This document shows, one piece after another, positions 41,589 through 52,448 of a stretch of 64,000 nt of DNA. Made by a program: the position numbers and the translations under genes. The stretch comes from Mikania micrantha (Eukaryota > Streptophyta > Magnoliopsida > Asterales > Asteraceae), in the NCBI GenBank assembly GCA_009363875.1, contig CM018682.1, forward strand, positions 53,637,372 to 53,701,371. Reading direction: 5' to 3'. The stretch's first letter is position 1; every line of letters begins with the position of its first letter. Under the pieces are notes generated by a model. It was not told the origin of the DNA. It saw nothing but the letters and a program-made list of their open reading frames with translations, and made no database searches.

Positions 41589-42054
41589 ACTGCGTCAGTT
41601 TAATATTCACATAACGACGTCCGTTATTTTTTTGTTCTGTACAAACTCCCATACGTTTATACAAAATAAATCCTAACAAAAATTCACATAATAGTTCTAT
41701 GTTGTCAGATATGACTGTTATACCATGAATTCAGGGTATGATTCTGAAATAGATCTGTAATAGTTTCGTATTAAACATCAAATGATAATAATACACATGT
41801 AATATACATAGTTCGTACCTGATCTGTTGTACACGTCACAGTTCCGGCTACGGTTCTGGCACTTATGTTACAACAAGTGACAACCAGAATATGTGCTTCC
41901 AAAATCTACTAGGTCCTCTATCTGGGCATCCTAGTATGCATCCTGAAATCTTAACCTAGTCCTGTCTGTCACCTGAGAAAAGCATGTAAGAAACAAAGTC
42001 AACACATGGTTGGTGAGTTCATAAAGTTTTGTGTTTAAAAATGAGTTTCAACAA

Positions 42055-42400
42055 ACCTTTTTCACTAACAACCATAACCTCACCAACAACACCAATCATA
42101 TATAGCCAATTATGCTAATATATAGGGCATACGTAAGGTCAAGCTTACCGCCAGCCCACCACATACCGGACCCCAAATAATATTGTTATTAATGATAATT
42201 AAGAGTTTTACAAATTTGAGCAACCTTTTGAAGTAACAACCCTAACCTCACCAACAACACCTATCCTATCCAGTCAAGTATGCTTATATATAAGGCATAC
42301 ATAGGGTCAAGCTTACCGACAGCCCAGCCGCCAGCCAGCCACATGCCGGACCACATATGATATTGTTTAATGATAATTAGGCGTTTTACTCCCTTCCACA
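42055..42400 (-). repeat. Imperfect direct duplication with TATA-like words
   Basis: Two units of about 165 bp, each with AACCTCACCAACAACACC, GGGCATAC, AAGGTCAAGCTTACCG / GGGTCAAGCTTACCG and AATGATAATTA. Equivalent to 4449-4780 in element 1. Confidence 0.65.
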
Positions 42401-43899
42401 ATCCACATTCAACATAGTTTTAAGAATTTTGATTAACAGATTTCTATTTCATTAGAGTTTAAAAACCAAGTTTGAGTCTGAGTCTGTGGACAACTGAATA
42501 CTAAAGGGGAGTGACTCCTTGAGACACTCATGGAGGCATTCAGTACCAATCTGCAAAAGCAACTCGGGTTTGACTTTCAGCATCGGTGCGAAGTTAAGAG
42601 TCTAAAGCATTTTAAGTTTTTCAAGTTTACATGTATAAAAGTTTATAAGATTTCAAGTGTTTAAGAATCCCAAGAATATAGTTTCAAAAGTATCTAAGAA
42701 TCACAAGGTATGAGTTTAAAAGTATCAAAGTATCATAAGTTTATAAGTCTAAAAGTTTTCAAGAATCATAAGTTTGAAAGTATCTAAGTTTAAGAATAAA
42801 GAATACGAGCATCGAGTATAAACATGAAAAATTTAATAAACATCTAAACATTTTCATAAAACATTTTAACATGTTTCTCAGTCCCGAAGTAAAACAAAGT
42901 AGTTTGAAAAGTGACAAATGAACTCAACTGGGTTGTAGACTACCTGAATATCCTAGAAATGCGCTCGCTCGTCTGTTGTATTGGATGTATCTTTAATACT
43001 TGCTTTCATTGGTAATGGTTTTGTATCGTAAGTGATTATATTTAATGATGTTGTGTTTTGATCCAAGTGTGTGACTAAGTGTCCTATTGGTTACTAGAGT
43101 GAGTTGCTAAGTGTTTAGTCCTATATCACCTTATTAGACTTAAAATTCTAAGCCCTTACCCAACTCTAGTAAATTCGAACTTAGCTAATCATGTTTATGT
43201 TTAAAAGATATAGTTTAAAGTATGAAAAGGAAGTTTGGTTACAAAATATTACAAATTAAAAGAAAGTTATCTTGTTTTAATAAAACCTTTTTCTCTTTTG
43301 CAAGAATAATTTAAAATTATCTTATAAACTTTATTTTCATACAATTAAGTAATAATTTTTAATAAAAATGTATGTTTAATTATGAAAATACAACGTTTGA
43401 AAGATGGGGACTTAGGTTAACTTAATCAAGTATTACCTAAGTCCTTATAAGTTTCTTTGATGTTTGCTACATAGACTTAACCATTGTGATTGTTTGAAAT
43501 GATCTCTTGACACCAATATAATTGGATTTTATAATCCAACTTTAGTATTGATAATGGTTATGATAATATTGAAGGTTGAAGTTGCATGCATCACATGGTC
43601 ACATACATAACTCTTAACCGTATCATCATAACTATTGCATCACTTTGTTATTGACTTCACATTGTCCTTGTCCTTTCATTGTTCATAAAACATTTGTTTT
43701 TGAGTTAATGAGTTGTAACATGTTAGTTTTTTACCCAAAACATTAGTATCGATAATGACAATTTTGATTGACACCTTGTAAAACCCTAATGTTTCCTTAT
43801 CCGATACTACCATATTAAACTACATCCCATGATCCCAATTTCGATTCTAAGAAGCTGATTTTAAGTTTCCTGAACTTGGATTAGGTTTAGTTATTAATA

Positions 43900-44420
43900 T
43901 TGAAGACCCACAACTAGTATCGATGGCTAGACTTAGGTTATTATCGATGGAACTCCAACTCACTTAGCCGATATTGTAGTATCGATGAGTCCACTTTGAT
44001 CAACCCTTAGGCCATCGATATTAGCAATATCGATGGTCCTTTTTGCTTATTCATTTGGAGACCATCGATGTTAGTAAAGTCAACTGAATGCCATCGATAT
44101 TAGTTCCTAAAAATTTGCTCAGTATCGATGGAAACCCAAGATCACTTCTGTCGATACTACAAGTTCGACCATTTTCCTATTCTCGGCTCCTAGGCCATCG
44201 ATATTGTTAGTATAGATGGTCCTGGGAGTTCTGAACTTTAAATCCTAGTAACCTCAACCTGCTGCCATCGATCTTGACTCACCGAACATAGTAATCTCGA
44301 CATTTGTTGTGAACTGACCCACCAGCTCGTTGATACTATCGATTTCGTGTGTTCATCCATCGATTCTATGGATTTCCAGAAAATCAACCACATTCGATCG
44401 ATCAAGTGCTTAAACCAACA
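43900..44420 (-). repeat. Cluster of ATCGAT palindromic words
   Basis: A dozen copies of CCATCGAT / ATCGATGG, several as longer palindromes (CCATCGATATT paired with AATATCGATGG near 44011-44037). It sits at the LTR position held by TTCGGTCGG words in element 1. Confidence 0.7.
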
Positions 44421-44686
44421 TGTTCCTTGGGTTCCTAAGTCATTTTCGTGTTAATCCTAACCAATTTCAAGTGATAAATCCGGTTCCAAATTTTACCTAG
44501 CTGAAAAGGTGAAAACCCTATTAGTGCAGAAATGACTACTAAAATGTCGTTTTGACTACTAAAATTTCGACTTTGGTGAAGAAATGACTGAGATATGGTG
44601 GTTTGAAGGTAGAGAGAGAGTAGATGATTTTATGATGAGAGAGAGATGGATCTGCAAATATGGGAGGAACAGAAGAAGATTTAGGG

Positions 44687-44694
44687 CTTTTATA
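44687..44694 (-). promoter_or_regulatory. TATA box of the LTR at 41878-45264
   Basis: Read on the minus strand GGGCTATAAAAGCCC, followed by a CT-rich stretch. Lies 150 to 275 bases downstream of H9/H10, a core-promoter layout. Confidence 0.6.
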
Positions 44695-44835
44695 GCCCGG
44701 GTATGTTCGGGGGTGTTTGGTTTCTTTTTCGGGTGGTAAGTCCTTGGTAAATTAACTAAATATATTTTATTTACTTTTAAAATTTCAAAAACGTTTATTT
44801 TTATTGTTTCACCGGATCTTATCGTTTTCGCGCGT

Positions 44836-44964
44836 ATTTGTAGGAATCATCACCCATACGAACACAACGATAACCGTATTTCCTATTTGATTTTCTGATT
44901 ATAAGATATCATTCAGAACGTTAAACTTACAAATATATTCGTGCAAATCGTCACCCACACAAAT
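44836..44964 (-). promoter_or_regulatory. Inverted repeats H9 and H10
   Basis: H9 (44836-44863): centre ATCATCAC, the only copy with a changed centre, arms ATTTGTAGGA and CCATACGAAC. H10 (44937-44964): centre ATCGTCAC, arms ATTCGTGCAA and CCACACAAAT. Starts are 101 bases apart. Confidence 0.5.
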
Positions 44965-45264
44965 ACACTGTTAGTTTAATATTCATCTAACGACATCTAA
45001 TATAGTTTTAATTTGGTTATCCTCACGTATGTTTATACCTAATAAATTTTATCTATCAAACACATATAGTATCATATCACTTGTTTATCATCTTGAGCAT
45101 ATCAGTTGGTGTCTGTGTGTCGTTTGTCAGTATTGAGTTTCTACACTGTTAGTATTAACTGTTTCACATAATATTAACACGAAATATTATACAATTTTTT
45201 TCCATACAAGTATTTACAGTACATTTCTACTGTTCCAAACTACTGTTCCAGAGCTAACGTTACA

Positions 45265-45537
45265 GTTTTATTTTCAAGACTAGAAATTCTTGGCCCATGA
45301 TGCTTTGAATAGTTATTATTGAAAAGTTATTTTATAAAACCGTGACAGTGAGACTTTCATACCTATGTATATGAACCAGTTATATATCAGGAAAAATGGT
45401 TTTCACATTTACACATGCCTATTTTTTAAAAAATTTTGAAATTCATGAAACCACACTTCCGCTTAAATAGAATAATAAACTCTAACCAAGAAATACCCAT
45501 AAAATCAATCCAGTCTCAGCACCTGGGGTGTGATACA
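45265..45537. other. Unassigned spacer
   Basis: No gene or clear repeat recognised between the LTR end at 45264 and the duplicated unit that begins at 45538. Confidence 0.6.
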
Positions 45538-46203
45538 CATCGACACATGAATTTGGCCCATAAAAGCACGAAAACATGGGGCGTGGTACACCCCTGGCCG
45601 GAATGGAAGGCTGAACCTTGGACGTGGTAGCATGGTGCTTGCCAGGTTGTTGCTTAGCCTTAGTAGCATGTTGCATGGCAGGCTGATGCTCAGCCTTGGA
45701 AGCATGTTTCCTATCATTGCCTCGCATTTGTTAGTGATTTTTGCCCATAAAATCCTCAGGAACAAAGTTAACCTCTGTTCTAGTAATCTAGTCACTTTAC
45801 CTTTTGTGCAGAATGTATGTATAGGAGAGGTAATGGTGTTTGAGCAGCTCCAAGGCAAGTCAAGGGCCATGAGCGACAAACGATGGCAAGGTATTCAAGA
45901 GCAAAGGTCTCCCCTCCCTGGCGATCAAAACTAGCAAACAACCTTTGCCTTTGCACATCGACACATGAAATTGGCCCATAAACGCATGAAAATATGGGGG
46001 TTGTCACGTCCCTGGCTGACATAGTAGGATGATGCTTGGTTGTGGCTGCATGTTGCCTGGCAGGCTCATGCTCGACTGTGGCAGCATGTTTCCTGCTATA
46101 TCCTCGCAATTTTTAGGCAATTTTTTTTAAAATAGCTTAGGGAAAAAATTAATCCATGTTCCTGTCACTTTACTTTTTGTGCGAAATGTATGTAGGGGGT
46201 ACT
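45538..46203. repeat. Direct duplication (period 418) with 36-bp subrepeats
   Basis: Unit A from 45538 and unit B from 45956 both start CATCGACACATGAA(T/A)TTGG and end CTTTTTGTGC(A/G)(G/A)AATGTATG. In unit A a 36-bp repeat TAGCATG(G/T)TGC(T/A)TG(C/G)CAGG... recurs at 45628, 45664 and partly at 45700. On the minus strand both units encode similar peptides (45482-45727 and 45792-46109) with QPAMQHAT-like and FSC-YGP-SCVDV words. This may be coincidental to the DNA duplication. Confidence 0.7.
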
Positions 46204-47030
46204 TGTTGGAAAAATAAAGACTAATCAGCCATAACCACAGATCCCCTGTAAATAAACAAATATTTGCTAGTGAATGAAATGTCAGTTTTCAAGTACGAAA
46301 GAAATATTTTTGGATAGCAAACCTTTATGGATAAGCTTATTTAAATACATATTTGCGAATAAAAATATAACTATCAATGTATAACCAAGTGAATGTTGCA
46401 GATGAAACATTTGAGGATTATCTTTACAAGTATGAGGTCGATGAAATATTTGCAATTCTCACTGCCTAATGTTCCTTTTGTTAGTGTATTTATCAATAAC
46501 TTTAGATGATTACTGAAGATATCGTTTTTAGTTCAGATCATGTATTTGAATTGTATTTCTTGTTTTGTTTCAAATTCTAATTTTGTTTATAGGGTTTGCT
46601 GATACTAATAGTATCGGTATGACTTGTGTCGATACTATTAGTATCCACGTATACTTAGTTTTTGTTAACAGTTTAGTATCGATATTATTAGTATCGATAG
46701 TACATAACTTTATTTTTGCATCCGTACTATTAGTATCGATGTTATTGAACTTGCAAACCTATAAATAGGTTTCTATAGGTTATGAGATGATAGAACTCCA
46801 CTCACACATTAAGACCTTCTTTGAATCTAGAGAGAGAAATATGTTGTAGAGAGACTTTTGTACTTCATTCCGTCTTATTAATTGTCGCTGTAATCAGATT
46901 TTGCTTTAATGAGGATTCAGATTATATACATTGTCTTCTTCAATCTTTCACGCACACATCAACACGTTTACGGATTCAGCACGTTTACGAGTCGAGTGAT
47001 TTCGGTTTGATCCAAATTAAAGAACTTACA
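46204..47030 (+). repeat. 5' LTR of the third copia-like element
   Basis: TGTTGGAAAAATAAAG to AAGAACTTACA, followed by a primer-binding site. Contains a TATAAATAGG box at about 46760 and a CTAGAGAGAGAAAT stretch after it. Four copies of the palindrome GATACTATTAGTATC or variants lie at 46601-46740. The 5' boundary is inferred from TG only. Confidence 0.65.
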
Positions 47031-47032
47031 AA

Positions 47033-47046
47033 ATGGAATCAGAGCC
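47033..47046 (+). other. Primer-binding site of the third copia-like element
   Basis: ATGGAATCAGAGCC, one base different from TGGTATCAGAGC, two to three bases after the LTR end. Confidence 0.75.
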
Positions 47047-47580
47047 TTAGTGCTCGGTTCTGAGATCACAGTGTGCATTTTGAACAGATTTAGATTGTTG
47101 CAAATTCAATTTTTGAAAATTTGTTGAAGAAGAAAGTTTGCAACCACGTTTTTATGCAAATCAATCATATTTCAGAAGTGATTTTGATCAAATTGACCGG
47201 CTAGGGTTGTGTATTGTTAAATTACGAAGAGATTGATATAAAATTTGACTTCTATCTTTCAAAAATGAAGATTTCAGAAAGATTTTTATGATTTTTTGAG
47301 CTATTTGGAGTTTCCAGATTTTCCCGCCATTAAGGAATCTTTGTTGATAATATTTGTATCGGAGGATCTTCATCGATACTATTAGTATCGAAGGATTTCA
47401 TGAAATTTTTTAAGTATACTTATGTTGATACTATTAGTATTAGCGTTGACTTTTTCTGAGACTATTAGTATCAACGTTAACTTCTGTAGATACTATCAGT
47501 ATCTACAAAACAAGACTTAGAAATTTTTTCAATGTGTTGAAATTTTTTTCTCAGGAATTCAAGATTATCTCCTTTGTTTA
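47047..47580 (+). other. Leader with palindromic words
   Basis: No gene. At least four more copies of GATACTATTAGTATC-like palindromes (47375-47389, 47427-47441, 47458-47472, 47489-47503), continuing the set in the LTR. Confidence 0.65.
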
Positions 47581-47585
47581 GTAAA

Positions 47586-48228
47586 ATGGAGATTGAAAAT
47601 ATGTCAAAGCTTCCGGTTCTTATCTCTCTTAGCGGTTTTTCATCTTAGACTACACATTTTCAAGCGTTTATAGAGCTAGTTGACCCAAATCTCAAAATTC
47701 CTATATTTGATGGATACTTTTTGCCTAATCTCAATGGAATTTATAAGAATCCATCAAGATTGAATAAAGAAGAGAACGAAAGTTATGATCGTGAGAAGAA
47801 GTTTTTACCTTGATTTCTATGGCAATCTCCAAAGACATTCATCAGAATTTCAAACAAATCAAGAATTCTAAAGATCTTTGGATTGCTATTGCCAACTTGT
47901 GTGATGATTTTAGGATGAAGAATGTAATAATGATTTAAAAGATCATATTGATGAGCTGAAAACTGAAATTAGGAGACTAAATAAAAGTTTGAAGAATTTG
48001 ATTTGTTAATAGTAGAGAATATGAGTTTAAAGAAAGAAATTGAAGATTTGAAGAATAAATCTGAACTCCAAGAAAAGCGGATGGATGAAGATCATGTTGA
48101 TATTTCCATGGAAGTAATCAAGTCAATATCCAAACCTTTTGAGTGTCAGAAACAAAAGAAGAAAAGGAAAACAAGGAGGAAGCCGAAACATGTTTATAAA
48201 CCACATGCAGTTAATTCAAGATATTATG
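47586..48228 (+). pseudogene. gag fragment of the third copia-like element
   Basis: ATG at 47586 (MEIENMSKLPVL). Capsid-like text follows (HFQAFIELVDPNL, a stop at Trp position near 47647, LNKEENESYDREKKFL). It continues in another frame with ISMAI and KQIKNSKDLWIAIANLC, a typical copia gag block. Near 47915-47940 a large part is missing, and a coiled-coil, Lys-rich segment (LIVENMSLKKEIEDLKNK, 48003 onward) follows. Cut by the element 4 LTR at 48229. Confidence 0.72.
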
Positions 48229-50399
48229 TGTCATACCCCCAAATTACCACATGCGGTGTCACGCCGCTGGGTGTGACGTGGCAGGGTCAGATACGTTGGT
48301 CATATAGAACGAATCTATATGATTTTGAAAATATGTGGATATATTACAAATATCCCAAAAACAGTTTAAATAGTTTTTCCGCTGAATTTAAAATAGTAAT
48401 GCGGAAGCTTGTACAAATGATAGATTGTCTACATCCCACATTAACATGAATTGTTCAAAAATTTAATAATGCATGCTGGACTCTTGTGCTTGGCTCCTTA
48501 GGTGCAGTGCTAGCTTTAAGCATGATGATTACCTGAGAATACATGCTAGAACGTGTCAACAAAAAGTTGGTGAGTTCAAAGGTTTAAAACAAAAGTAATT
48601 AAGTAAATAGTTCGCCATATGATATGATGTTTATTATGTTTGCCAGGCTTCAGGCCCTAAGTGCCAGTTGCGTGACTACCAAACTAGAGTGTTTGTTCTT
48701 GCCTCTGCCATGTCTATCGTACAAACAATGGCACTATGGGTTGAGTCTACACACGTACTGACCTCCAGCTAGTATTGGCGTCGTGTGGGGTTTGTCAAAC
48801 CCAATAGTACTATAGAAGCTGACCTCGTTGTGTTTACATTAACGGTATGACTGTGTGAGGACTTTATACAATATACAACACTTATGAGTTTGTTCCAATA
48901 AACCAACAATCATATCAATGTTTGTCCAAAAAAAATAGTTTACATGCATTCTCCCCCTAGTTTTAGTTTAAAAACAATTAAAGAGAAAAGGCTCCATAAA
49001 CTCACATGTGGTTTCGTTTCCTTGCATGGTACATTTGCTCGTTCCGTTATCTGTTACCTACATCATGTAGGCTTTGTGAGTTCGTGTTCATGCTCAACAA
49101 CTCCAAGTTGTTGTATTTGACCATGTGTGCTTGAGTTTGATCAAGTTTGACTATGTTTGACCATGTTGACTCAACGACCCATTGGTGACTCGTTTAGTTC
49201 ATTTTCATTTGTTTAACATTCATCAATCATCAGATTGTACACGTAAACACATAAAGCATGTTCAATGGGCAACTAACTATTTTTAGTAAGTTTCTATATT
49301 TGGCAAGTTTGCATCCAAGATTATCCTTTATTATTCTAAGCAATCTAGTTTCCCTATATGTTCATGTTATTACGTATCACATTATCGCATATCATCAAGT
49401 ATTCACAAATTTACTTTTTAGATTCCTAAAGTTACTATTTTTAGTAAGTATGCCAAATTATCATGCTTTCATACAAATAGTTGCACAAGTAGCTTCTTAT
49501 CATCTTAAAACATCATATTTATTCATTTCCCACTCCTAAACATGCCTCTTGTTCCTTATTTCATAAAATCCCCAATTTAAAGTTTCCATAAATGGAAAGT
49601 TTATCGTAAGACTCAATTTATCCAAAATCAACCGTCCAAATATGTTCCTATGACCATTATCATCATCAAAATAACCAAACATAACCAAAATACTACATGC
49701 ATGTCTTGTTCTTCTAAAAAAAGTTTCCATTTTTAGAAGTTTATGAACAAAAACCCCATTTTCACAAATCAAATCATTCCAACTTGTTTGTAAGTTTATT
49801 GTTAGGAAAAAATCATCATTTATGAATATATATCATGTTTAAAACAGAATATAGCATCATCTTGCACAACAAAATCTTCTATTTATAGAAATAATCATCT
49901 AGCTTCACAAAATGACACTAAATGACACCAAAATTCAATTTCTTGATCGGTCGTCGAGTTCCTCGACCGATTTTAGCTGAGCTGAAATTTGCCCGCCCAA
50001 TCCTTCGCGTACCATGAAGGATTTCACCGAGGTTCATCGCGTACTGCGACGGGTCTCGGGCAGACCCAATTGCCCATTTTTATTTGTTTGAGTTGTTTTT
50101 TGTTCGTTTTCGTTTATCGTTTATCCACGTACGTCTTAGTTTTGTTTGTTATGGGTGCACATAATGGTTAATGTTGTTAGTTGAATTCCTGATTCGATAA
50201 TTCACCAATGTTCATGAGTTTGAGACACGTGTGTGTGACTTTCGGTAATTCCTCAACTTACCATGTGAATGTCTGTGTTTGGACTACCCTGCCACGTGTC
50301 GCACTAAATTATTCTAATTTAAGTGTCACATATGATTAAACAATTTGAAATAATATTAAATTAGACGTAATGCTGACCTGAATTTTGCGGGGTGTCACA
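48229..50399 (-). repeat. 3' LTR of gypsy element 4 (family B, 2171 bp)
   Basis: Read on the minus strand TGTGACACCCCGCAAAATTC to GGGTATGACA. G-box at 50291-50304, about 102 bases from its start. A GTACC/GCGTAC word patch lies at 50005-50065. The CTCAG/GTAATC block is near 48532, with GTTGAC and the complement of GTTGGTGAGTTC beside it. No genes; ORFs such as 49258-49539 are incidental. Confidence 0.85.
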
Positions 50400-50412
50400 T
50401 CATCCCCCGTTG
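50400..50412 (-). other. Polypurine tract of gypsy element 4
   Basis: Read on the minus strand CAACGGGGGATGA, directly before the LTR start at 50399. Confidence 0.85.
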
Positions 50413-50925
50413 AAAAGAATTTCGTCCCGAAATTTAGCTCATGTCGTTCGTGTTTGTTACGTTCTCGAACAGGTGTGGGTATTTCTTTTTCATCTGGTCT
50501 TCACGCTCCCAAGTAAATTCCGGTCCATGTTTTCAATTTCCATCGAGCTTTTACAATAGCTATAAGACTGGGTTTCAGCTTTTTTATCTCACGATCCATT
50601 ATCTCGGCCGGTTCCTCAACGAAGCGCAATTTTTCACTGATCTGGAACTCCACGAGTGGAATTGCAAGCATTTCATCAGATAGACACTTCTTGAGGTTTG
50701 ATACATGGAAAACTTTGTGTACACTGCTTAGTTCCTGAAGTAGGTTCAGTTCGTAGGCTACTAGGCCTATTCTTCTGATGATTTCGAAAGGTCCAATATA
50801 TCAGGGATTCAACTTTCCTCGTTTCCCAAATCGTATCACCCCCTTCCAAGGTGAGACCTTGAGAAGTACCTTGTCGCCTACTTGGAACTCCAAAGGCTTG
50901 CGCCTTTTGTCGGTATAGCTCTTTT
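50413..50925 (-). pseudogene. Integrase C-terminus and chromodomain of gypsy element 4
   Basis: Minus-strand blocks in several frames: GDKVLLKVSPWKGVIRFGKR-like near 50800-50880, HKVFHVSNLKKCLSDEM near 50680-50715, FVEEPAEIMDREIKKLKP near 50575-50630 and a TWEREDQMKKKYPHLF-like end near 50470-50515. The last two are the chromodomain. Confidence 0.83.
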
Positions 50926-51517
50926 CCTATTTTTGGGCTGCTGCCATACGATTTTGTATCTGCACGATCTTTTCAGTCATCTCATGCACAAGTTCAGCGC
51001 CAGACAGTTGGCTTTCGCTTACCTCTGCCCAGCAGATGGGTGATCGGAACTTGCGCTCGTAAAGCACTTCAAAAGGTGCAACCTTAGTGCTGGTGAGATA
51101 ACTGTTGTTGTAGGAGAAATCCAGTAGTGGTAAATGAGTCTCCCAACTGTTGCCAAAATAATTTACACATGCCTTCATCATGTCCTCCAATGTCTGTATT
51201 GTTCGCTCGCTCTAACTGTCAGTTTGTGGATGAGATGCAGTGCTCCTATCCAATCTCGTTCCCAATGCCTTTTGTAGGGACTTCCAAAAGCTGTAAATCG
51301 TCCGTCACGGTCGGAGATTATCGAGATTGGCACTCCGTTCCGAGTGACTATTCCCTTGAGATAAATTCGTGTCAATTTATGTAACTTGTCAGTCTCCTTT
51401 ATGGGAAGGAAGTGTGCGGACTTCGTGAGTCAGTCTACGATTACCCAAATTGTATTGCATCCACTCAAGGTTTTAGGTAGCTTTTGTGACGAAGTCCATG
51501 AAAATCTGTTCCCATTT
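50926..51517 (-). pseudogene. Integrase core of gypsy element 4
   Basis: Open pieces: 51178-51375 with ISIISDRDGRFTAFG (second catalytic Asp), and 50927-51190 with MEDMMKACVNYFGNSWETHL, DFSYNNSYLTSTKVAPFEVLYERKFRSPICW and KIVQIQNRM. The Glu lies in the SERTIQTLED-like block near 51190-51215, where the frame changes. The solo LTR at 51518 separates this from the integrase N-terminus. Confidence 0.86.
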
Positions 51518-52443
51518 TGTCACACCTCCGAATTCCCACGTGTGGTGTCAGTCCACATGGGTGTGACGTGGCCAGAATCACAGCTCATGGTCATATAGAA
51601 CGACTCTATATGCATTTAAAAATACAATGTTAGCCATAATAACAATCAAACTGTTTTAAAACATAGCAGCGGAAATTATAAGTTGTCTAGCAGCTGAATA
51701 TAATATGTTTAATGATGGAACGGAAAGTATAAATTGTCAGACACTACATTGTTTTAACATATAACATAAATGAAAATGGTTTGTCCAAATGATATGATAT
51801 GAATGCAAGCGGTCCTATGCTCATTCCTTAGGTGCATTCCTGTTCCGTACAAGCTAGTTACCTGAGAATACATGTTTAAGAAAATGTGTCAACACATAGG
51901 TTGGTGAGTTCACAGGCACGATTGTCTTGCTTTTATAAAGATTTGGCGTCTGGATGTCATCACGTACCGCCAAGAGGGTCCCATAAGGGCTTGGCATACC
52001 GTAATAAATTTCGGGATTCAAATTCCCCCTTATATCCTATGTGTACCACCGAAACCCACTCCGGGGTCCTTGGCGTACCGCGAAGGATCCCGGTTGAGCC
52101 TTTTTCGACCAATTTCGATGGTTTCGCTCTTTTTCGACGTTTTCTCGTTTATGTAACCTCGTTTGCATTATTTGAACTTATCTAGTTCAGTGTTTGAGTG
52201 TTTCGTGATGTTACTAGTGTTTAGTTACACGTTTTGTTAAATGTTCACCAACGTTCGTATATCGTTAGACACATGTGTGCGTGTTGCTATAATTCACCGA
52301 ATTATCGTGTTTGCGTCGGTGTTTGTACTATCGTGCCACGTGTCACACTAAACTAAAATAATTCTAGTGCCATGTATGCAATTATCAATTAAATTAATAT
52401 TTAATTAAAATAGAAGCTGACCTGAAAATTACGAGGTGTCACA
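51518..52443 (-). mobile_element. Family-B solo LTR (926 bp, short form) inside the integrase
   Basis: TG...CA sequence with perfect target duplication CATTT (51513-51517 and 52444-52448); removing it restores the integrase sequence. It shares the start, the G-box (52334-52347) and the end with the 2.2- and 2.8-kb copies but lacks a long middle part. A TATAAAAG box (51930-51937, minus) lies just upstream of the GAACTCACCAACC block. ORF 51886-52185 overlaps GCGTACCGC words and is not convincing. Confidence 0.87.
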
Positions 52444-52448
52444 CATTT

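Larger units (their letters stand above)
5406..41872 (-). mobile_element. Gypsy element 2 (Tekay/Del-like), with nested insertions
   Basis: Minus-strand element read from right to left: 5' LTR (23230-41872), primer-binding site, leader, gag, protease, RT, RNase H, integrase (cut at 19559/6278 by copia A), chromodomain and a 227-bp piece of 3' LTR. Joining across the copia A insertion restores continuity of the integrase at a 5-bp target duplication. The 5' LTR is interrupted by a family-B solo LTR that carries copia B. Domain style and LTR match element 1. Confidence 0.87.
23230..41872 (-). repeat. Family-A 5' LTR of gypsy element 2, interrupted
   Basis: Reads TGTAACATAAGTGCC at 41872 to GGGTGTGACA at 23230. 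Without the nested solo LTR (24014-39222) it is about 3.4 kb. The pieces 23230-24013 and 39223-41872 join inside the block GATTGGGCCTT ... GACTCAATC, seen uninterrupted at 4290-4320 in element 1. Contains inverted repeats H7/H8 (41459-41588), a CT-rich run (41125-41210), a donor-like site (41017), a CGAATGAAAG / TTCGGTCGTC word cluster (40500-40830) and an acceptor-like block changed to CTCAAG (23585). Confidence 0.87.
41878..45264 (-). repeat. Family-A LTR fragment, 3' end missing (3.4 kb)
   Basis: Starts on the minus strand TGTAACGTTAGC at 45264 and runs left to 41878, where element 2 abuts it; about the last 260 bases of a full LTR are absent. Shares the CTCAG/GTGACAG block (41973), the duplicated CATACG/TATATA block (42060-42400), the CTATAAAAGC TATA box (44687-44694) and inverted repeats H9/H10 (44836-44964). 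No coding region attached, so it is a truncated solo LTR or element end, probably the oldest layer here. Confidence 0.82.
46204..48228 (+). mobile_element. 5' part of a third copia-like element
   Basis: An 827-bp LTR-like sequence, primer-binding site, leader and broken gag, cut at 48228 by gypsy element 4. The rest of the element would lie beyond element 4, outside the window. Lineage within Ty1/copia not settled. Confidence 0.7.
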
